In this document: positions 34,274 to 38,319 of the stretch, one piece after another
Layout: every line of letters starts with the position of its first letter
How positions within the stretch are numbered: position 1 is the stretch's first letter
Made by a program: the position numbers and the translations under genes
The notes under the pieces: model-generated
What the model was told of the DNA's origin: nothing
The model's database searches: none
What the model saw: the letters and a program-made list of their open reading frames with translations, nothing else
Assembly: GCA_016932215.1 (NCBI GenBank)
Contig: JAFGDH010000015.1
Location: 1-38,319 of the forward strand
Length of the DNA stretch: 38,319 nt
Source of the DNA: Candidatus Aenigmatarchaeota archaeon
GTDB taxonomy: Archaea; Aenigmatarchaeota; Aenigmatarchaeia; QMZP01; QMZT01
Direction: 5' to 3'

Positions 34274-34287
34274 TTTTTATATATATA
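34274..34287 (+). promoter_or_regulatory. rRNA operon promoter
   Basis: TTTTTATATATATA is the strongest TATA box in the window and lies about 150 nt before 16S. The predicted transcription start is near 34310. The leader holds two hairpins: CTTAAT...ATTCC/GGAAT-ATTAAG (34326-34357) and AAGCTC/GGAGCTT (34390-34410). Confidence 0.7.
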
Positions 34288-34362
34288 ACTTGTTATAGAT
34301 AGATAATCTGTATCCGAGATGAGAGCTTAATGCCGATTCCTAATGTGGAATATTAAGTTTGA

Positions 34363-34390
34363 GGTAGGAAAGTGCAAAACCCTTGTTGAA
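34363..34390 (+). other. 16S processing stem, 5' strand (partner 36201-36227)
   Basis: GGTAGGAAAGTGC (34363-34375) pairs with GCACTT-TTTT-CCTACC in the trailer, and CCCTTGTTGAA (34380-34390) pairs with TTCAACAGGG (36201-36210). Three or four unpaired A on the 5' side and T on the 3' side give bulges on opposite strands around a helix of 6-7 bp. This is the usual archaeal 16S-excision stem recognised by the tRNA splicing endonuclease, here with a longer central helix than the 4-bp consensus. Confidence 0.7.
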
Positions 34391-34657
34391 GCTCATATAT
34401 AATGGAGCTTTATGCATAACGCCAATCCAATTCCGGCTGATCCTGCCGGAGGTCATTGCTATCCGGATCTGGCTAAGCCATGCTTGTTCTGGGTTAAACC
34501 AGGGCAGAGAGCTCAGTAACACGTAGTCAACCTGCCCTTAGGTTCGGACGAATCTCGGGAAACTGAGGCTAATGCCGAATAGGCAATATATTCTGGAATG
34601 ATTTATTGTTCAACTAAGGATGGGACTGCGGCTGATTAGGTTGTTGCCAGGCTAAAA

Positions 34658-34702
34658 GGGATTGACGACTTGGATTTTCGGATTAAGTCGTCTTCCTTAG
34701 AT
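34658..34702 (+). other. 16S intron 1 (45 nt, h11 region)
   Basis: Complete BHB: exon helix CAGG/CCTG, central helix CTAA (34652-34655)/TTAG (34697-34700), bulges AA|G and AT|T. The intron stem is GGA-TT-GACGACTT, a 13-nt loop, then AAGTCGTC-T-TCC. Splicing closes the h11-like hairpin CAGG-CTAAAAT-CCTG between GGTTGTTGC and ACAAGCCGATAATC. Member of the repeated mini-intron family. Confidence 0.85.
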
Positions 34703-35092
34703 TCCTGACAAGCCGATAATCAGTACGGGCCTTGAGAGAGGATGCCCGGAGATGGATTCTGAGACAAGAATCCAGGTCCTACGGGGTGCAGCAGGCGCGA
34801 AACTTTCCCAATGCACGCAAGTGTGAGGAAGAGATCTGGAGTGTTTTCTCATTTTGAGGGAACTTTTGCCAAGTGCAAACAGCTTGGAGAATAAGTGGTG
34901 GGTAATACAGGTGCCAGCCGCCGCGGTAATACCTGAGCCACGAGTGATGACCACGTTTATTGGGCTTAAAGCGTTCGTAGCCGGTTCTGCAAGTTCCTGG
35001 TGAAATCAGCCGGTAAACCGGTTGGCTTGCTGGGAATACTACAGGACTTGGGACCGGGAGAGGTCGAGGGTACTGTTAGGGTAGGGGTAAAA

Positions 35093-35140
35093 AGCGATTG
35101 TTGACTTGAATTATTCCGAATAAGTCAACCTTCCTTACAT
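35093..35140 (+). other. 16S intron 2 (48 nt, 690 loop)
   Basis: Central helix GTAA (35087-35090)/TTAC (35135-35138), bulges AA|A and AT|T, intron stem GTTGACTT/AAGTCAAC with a 14-nt loop and the family flank GCGATT...CTTCC. Splicing restores AGGGGTAAAATCCTATAATCC, the platform 690 loop, with A where GTGAAAT is usual. Confidence 0.85.
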
Positions 35141-35327
35141 TCCTATAATCCTATCAGGACCACCTGTGGCGAAGGCGCTCGACTAGAACGGATCCGACGG
35201 TGAGGGACGAAAGCCAGGGGAGCGAATGGGATTAGATACCCCAGTAGTCCTGGCTGTAAACGATACCCACTAGACATTGGGGATCTTACGTGGGTTTCCA
35301 GTGTCGAAGGAAAACCGCTAAGTGGGT

Positions 35328-35359
<32 letters not shown>

Positions 35360-35745
35360 TAAGGGAATTGGCGGGGGAGCACACAAGGGGTGGAGGCTGC
35401 GGTTCAATTCGACTCAACGCGGGGAACCTTACCAGAGGCGACAGCAGAATGAAGGTCAGGTTGAAGTCCTTACCAGACAAGCTGAGAAGTAGTGCATGGC
35501 CGTCGTCAGTTCGTGCCGTGAGGTGTCGTCTTAAGTGACGTAACGAACAAGACCCATACCTTATGTTGCCACCCGACTCTGTCGGAGCACTCATAAGGGA
35601 CCGCTGGCGATAAGCCAGAGGAAGGTGTGGTCGACGGCAGGTCCGTATGCCCTGAATCCTCTGGGTAACACGCGGCCTACAATGGATGGTACAATGGGAT
35701 GCAACTCCGAAAGGAGGAGCTAATCCTTCAAAACCATTCCTGGTC

Positions 35746-35778
<33 letters not shown>

Positions 35779-35806
35779 CGAAATCCCTAGTAGTCGCTGG
35801 TTAGCA

Positions 35807-35851
35807 TGTTTGGAAGTCGCCGCGAAAGCGGTTGCGCTTCCGGGCCTAAAA
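35807..35851 (+). other. 16S intron 3 (45 nt, h43 loop)
   Basis: Central helix TTAG (35801-35804)/CTAA (35846-35849), bulges CA|T and AA|T, exon helix TCGCTGG/CTAGCGG (7 bp with G-U). The intron stem GTTTGGAAG/CTTCCGGGC leads to a GAAA-capped CCGC/GCGG hairpin, unlike the other mini-introns. Splicing gives GGTTAGCATCTAGCGGCGAA, the expected h43. Confidence 0.85.
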
Positions 35852-35976
35852 TCTAGCGGCGAATAAGTTCCTGCTCCTTGCACACACTGCCCGTCAAGCC
35901 ATCCGAGTGAAGTTTTGGCGAGGTCTTCCTTTCGGGGAGGATCGAACCACAGCTTTGCAAGGAGGGCTAAGTCGTA

Positions 35977-36148
35977 AATTAACGAGATGGGCAATTTGAG
36001 GGACAAAACGTATGACGCATATGCAATATGCGTCTGTCGAAACAGTCCTTATGACAGCTATAACGTGTGTATAAACAGGTGAAGCTTACATTGTATTTGC
36101 TTCATCAGACGCATCTATAGTCAGGGATATCATCTCGTTAATCGATAA
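35977..36148 (+). other. 16S intron 4 (172 nt, inside the 1492R site)
   Basis: Central helix GTCG (35971-35974)/CGAT (36143-36146), bulges TA|A and AA|A, and a 12-bp intron stem ATTAACGAGATG/CATCTCGTTAAT. Splicing restores AAGTCGTAACAAGGTAGCC exactly. The intron has no open frame of note but holds a 9-bp hairpin GACGCATAT/ATATGCGTC (36014-36034) and other stems. It may be a remnant of an endonuclease-bearing intron. Confidence 0.92.
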
Positions 36149-36265
36149 ACAAGGTAGCCGTACGGGAACGTGCGGCTGGATCACCTCCTTATATATATAA
36201 TTCAACAGGGTGCACTTTTTTCCTACCGAAAATTTATAATGGCGATGGGCCGATAGATCAGCGGT

Positions 36266-36282
36266 GCCCGGAAAGGCGTTAA
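36266..36282 (+). other. tRNA-Ala intron 1 (17 nt, D-loop)
   Basis: GCCCGGAAAGGCGTTAA is framed by central helix AGCG (36260-36263)/CGTT (36277-36280, one G-U), bulges GT|G and AA|A, and the D-stem GATC/GATC as exon helix. The intron stem is only CC/GG. Splicing between positions 20 and 21 restores AGCGGTA. Confidence 0.85.
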
Positions 36283-36321
36283 AGATCGCTCGCTTTGCAA
36301 GCGAGAGGCCGTGGGTTCAAA

Positions 36322-36380
36322 ACGCATCGACTGCATTGGATAAATGCGGATGGCCGTGCGTGCCACGGCTCGCGGGAACA
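36322..36380 (+). other. tRNA-Ala intron 2 (59 nt, T-loop)
   Basis: Inserted after TTCAAA and before TCCCAC. The central helix TTCA/GGAA has three of four pairs, with bulges AA|A and CA|T; the exon helix is the T-stem. Inside are hairpins GCATT/AATGC and GCCGTG/CACGGC. A competing register GTTC/GAAC would leave a 5-nt T-loop and is less likely. Confidence 0.8.
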
Positions 36381-36394
36381 TCCCACTCGGTCCA

Positions 36395-36924
36395 TAAACA
36401 GCGAAAAAAAATACTGAAAACGAGTATATAAATAACAAGTAACATATAATAGAATGCTCTCGTTCGTGCTGTGCGGGCGCGAACCAGCAAAAACGGATGA
36501 TGACTTGGATCCAAGGGTCAGGTCATCTTTCGAACATTACATTGGCGGACTATCGAACTGTTCAGAGTTGGTCGGTATCCGGTGACAGCGGGTTGACTAG
36601 CAGGCAGATAGTTGAGGCGACTCGAGTATCTATTTTCTGAACATTTGACGGTATCCGTATCGAAATCGTAAGACGACTTGGTCTGTATGTCTGGGTCGTC
36701 ATTAGAAATAATCAATATCATGCTCAACAGTTTACAACGATTCGGTTGAATGAGGCTCGTTACCACAAATAACGGGCTGATTTGAGAAGGATGATGACCT
36801 GAATTGACGGTCACCTGAATGGATATGGGATGGCGCTTGATGCGCGCCAAAGCAACATTTCCATAATGAAGTGGTGAACACCATTTGAGTCCTTTGATGA
36901 TTACACAGGCGAGTTGTCCCAACT
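36395..36924 (+). other. 16S-23S spacer after tRNA-Ala
   Basis: About 530 nt without a convincing gene; unusually long and highly structured. It holds a GTTCGTGC/GCGCGAAC hairpin (36468-36492) and three stem-loops that resemble the rRNA mini-introns: GATGACTT/AGGTCATC (36500-36530), GACGACTT/GGGTCGTC (36673-36700), and a weaker TGACC/GGTCA (36796-36815). I see no BHB at these. It should also carry the 5' strand of the 23S processing stem, whose partner is outside the window. No 5S or further tRNA is visible. Confidence 0.6.
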
Positions 36925-37757
36925 AAAAGGATATGTTACGCTGCATGGCGGCTGACTTGGTTCGAATATCGATGAAGGACGTGGCAAGCTGCGAAAATTC
37001 CGGGGTAGGTGCAAGCAGCCTTTGAACCCGGAGTCTCCTAATAGGACTTCCTAGTCTAAGACTATTCGCATTAGCGAAGGTGGACGGCCCGAATTGAAAC
37101 ATCTTAGTAGGGCCAGGAAAAGAAAGCAATCGCGATTCCCTTAGTAAAGGCGATCGAAAGGGGAACAGGACAAACCGAATCCCTTATTGAAAGATAAGGG
37201 AGATGTGGGGTTCGGACCCGCGCTCAGCCTAACTTCTCAAGCCGAAGTGATCTGGAAAGATTCACGACAAAGGGTGATAGTCCCGTAGGGGTAAAGAAGA
37301 AGGTTGATATCGGGTATCCAGAGTACCGCTGGTTGAAAATCCAGTGGGAATGTGGGGGTCACTAACCCCTAATCCTAAATATAATTCGAGTCCGATAGCG
37401 CACTAGTACGGTGACGGAAAGTCGAAAAGCATCCTTAACAGGAGCTGAAAAGAGCCTAAAACCATGCAGTTATAGGTCGGTAAGGCGCATGCTTGCATGT
37501 GTTTTGCCGTCCGTTTTGAAACACGCGGCAAGGAGTTTATTTCCGTGGCGAGGATAACAAAAGGTATCCGTAGCGAAAGCGAGTACCCCGCAGCTTGCAA
37601 GGGGGTCAGGTGTGAAAGCGCCTGTAGTCACGGGGATAAGACCTGAAGCCGGTCGATCTAGCCCTGGGCAGGGTGAAGTCTAGCGAAAGCTGGATGGAAG
37701 CCCGTTACCGTTGCTGAGATTCAAATCGCTCAGGTGACCTGGGGCTAGGAGTGAAAA

Positions 37758-37804
37758 TGGATTGACGACTAGAATTAATCGGGTTAAGTCGTCCTTCCTT
37801 CAAC
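37758..37804 (+). other. 23S intron 1 (47 nt, H35a region)
   Basis: Central helix TGAA (37752-37755)/TTCA (37799-37802), bulges AA|T and AC|G. The intron stem GGA-TT-GACGACT / AGTCGTC-CT-TCC is nearly identical to 16S intron 1. Splicing restores GTGAAAAGCTAATCGAG ahead of the conserved AATAGCTGGTTCC. Confidence 0.88.
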
Positions 37805-37913
37805 GCTAATCGAGATCGGCAATAGCTGGTTCCTCTCTAAATGTGTCTAAGCACAGCCTGGCTGGAGGTAGAGCATGGGGTATAGATACTGATTGGGTAA
37901 CCAAGGGGAGAAA

Positions 37914-37959
37914 AGCGCTTGGCAACTTGGAAATATTTGTTCAGGTTGCCCGTTCTCAT
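37914..37959 (+). other. 23S intron 2 (46 nt, tip of the A-site finger)
   Basis: Central helix GAGA (37908-37911)/TCTC (37954-37957), bulges AA|A and AT|T. The intron stem GGCAACTT/AGGTTGCC has the 14-nt loop GGAAATATTTGTTC. Splicing restores GGGGAGAAATCTCC, the H38 apical hairpin. Confidence 0.88.
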
Positions 37960-38153
37960 TCTCCAGTTATCCTGTCAAACTCGGAATCCATGTTCGCCGT
38001 AGAAGGCCGGAGTGGGGGCGCTGGGGTAAGCTCAGTGTCCGAAAGGGCAAGAACCCAGACTAAAGTTAAGGTCCCTAAATGTTGTCTAAGTGAAGAAAAG
38101 TGTCATCAACCATATACAATAGGGAGGTTGGCTCAGAAGCAGCCACCCTTTAA

Positions 38154-38200
38154 ACGAGCGAAGGCTTGGAATTATCTGATTAAGCCTTCATTCGAAAGAA
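38154..38200 (+). other. 23S intron 3 (47 nt, GTPase-associated centre)
   Basis: Central helix CTTT (38148-38151)/AAAG (38195-38198), bulges AA|A and AA|A. The intron stem CGA-GC-GAAGGCTT / AAGCCTTC-AT-TCG has loop GGAATTATCTGATT. Splicing restores CCCTTTAAAGAGTGTGTAATA in the uL11-binding region. Confidence 0.9.
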
Positions 38201-38319
38201 AGAGTGTGTAATAACTCACCTATCTAGGTTGTTGGCCTTGAAAATGGACGGGACTAAGGCAACTACCGATACTTTAGATCACGAAAGTGATAGAGTAGGG
38301 AGGTGTTCTGCTGGGGCAG

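Larger units (their letters stand above)
36247..36394 (+). tRNA. tRNA-Ala(TGC) with introns in the D-loop and T-loop
   Basis: Acceptor GGGCCGA/TCGGTCC with discriminator A; anticodon arm CTCGC-TTTGCAA-GCGAG, anticodon TGC; variable loop AGGCC. Removing 36266-36282 gives D-arm GATC-AGCGGTA-GATC, and removing 36322-36380 gives T-arm GTGGG-TTCAAAT-CCCAC, both textbook. There is no intron at the usual 37/38 site. No CCA is encoded. Position between 16S and 23S is the common archaeal arrangement; a TATA-like AATTTATAA precedes the gene but is probably incidental. Confidence 0.95.
36925..38319 (+). rRNA. rrl: 23S ribosomal RNA, 5' part, with three introns
   Basis: Recognisable landmarks are GATGAAGGACGTGGCAAGCTGC, GCAGCCTTTGAACCCGG, GATAGCGCACTAGTACGGTGA, AATAGCTGGTTCC, CTGATTGGGTA, GTGTAATAACTCACC and AATGGACGGGACTAAGG. 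The 5' end is approximate (within 10 nt). The gene runs off the right edge at roughly E. coli position 1200. Three BHB mini-introns lie at 37758-37804, 37914-37959 and 38154-38200; more are likely in the unseen part. Confidence 0.96.

Noticed and set aside
36785-36825. Box C/D small RNA in the spacer (ATGATGA followed by CTGA twice)
   Set aside because: The boxes are too close together for an archaeal C/D RNA and there is no clear C' box.

Overview
The window is archaeal. It carries archaeal-type ribosomal proteins (uL3, uS11, uS4, uS13), an aRF1-type release factor, an archaeal prolyl-tRNA synthetase, TATA boxes about 20-30 nt before many start codons, and a linked 16S-tRNA-Ala-23S locus with a 16S processing stem. 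Many genes encode signal-peptide, Ig-like, membrane-anchored surface proteins, one of them about 2,900 residues long. The RNA genes are riddled with introns bounded by bulge-helix-bulge (BHB) motifs. Together these suggest a DPANN-type lineage, perhaps Micrarchaeota-like, but the phylum is inference.

Layout. 1-2.9 kb: an HTH/S-layer-like fusion, a secreted protein and two small HTH proteins. 2.9-8.2 kb: a tight plus-strand cluster of four surface proteins with a MinD-type ATPase in the middle. 8.2-9.5 kb: aRF1 with GGWSQ in place of the GGQ loop. 9.8-12.2 kb: a minus-strand uS13-uS4-uS11-uL3 cluster. 12.3-21.2 kb: the giant surface protein behind a small HTH gene. 21.4-26.2 kb: PadR regulator, secreted CARDB-like protein, LolD/MacB-type ATPase and two FtsX/MacB permeases. 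26.2-29.1 kb: a DUF2179 membrane protein, a cation/Ca2+ exchanger and a PQQ-type beta-propeller. 29.2-30.1 kb: a LAGLIDADG endonuclease abutting a two-intron tRNA-Cys. 30.2-34.2 kb: a split DMT transporter, ProRS, a small membrane protein, an orphan protein and a putative HExxH metalloprotease. 34.3 kb to the right edge: the rRNA locus, with 23S cut by the edge.

The most unusual content is the intron system. I find eleven candidate introns: four in 16S (45, 48, 45 and 172 nt), three in the visible 1.4 kb of 23S (47, 46 and 47 nt), two in tRNA-Ala (17 nt in the D-loop, 59 nt in the T-loop) and two in tRNA-Cys (35 and 126 nt). Ten have a perfect or G-U-containing 4-bp central helix flanked by 3-nt bulges, and removing each restores the expected conserved RNA. 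Five of the rRNA introns form one sequence/structure family: a 7-8-bp stem of the GACGACTT/AAGTCGTC type, a 13-16-nt loop related to GGAATTATCTGATT, a short inner helix, and a 4-nt segment that changes from copy to copy to match the host exon. They look like copies of one minimal mobile or duplicated mini-intron. The longest 16S intron splits the binding site of the universal 1492R primer.
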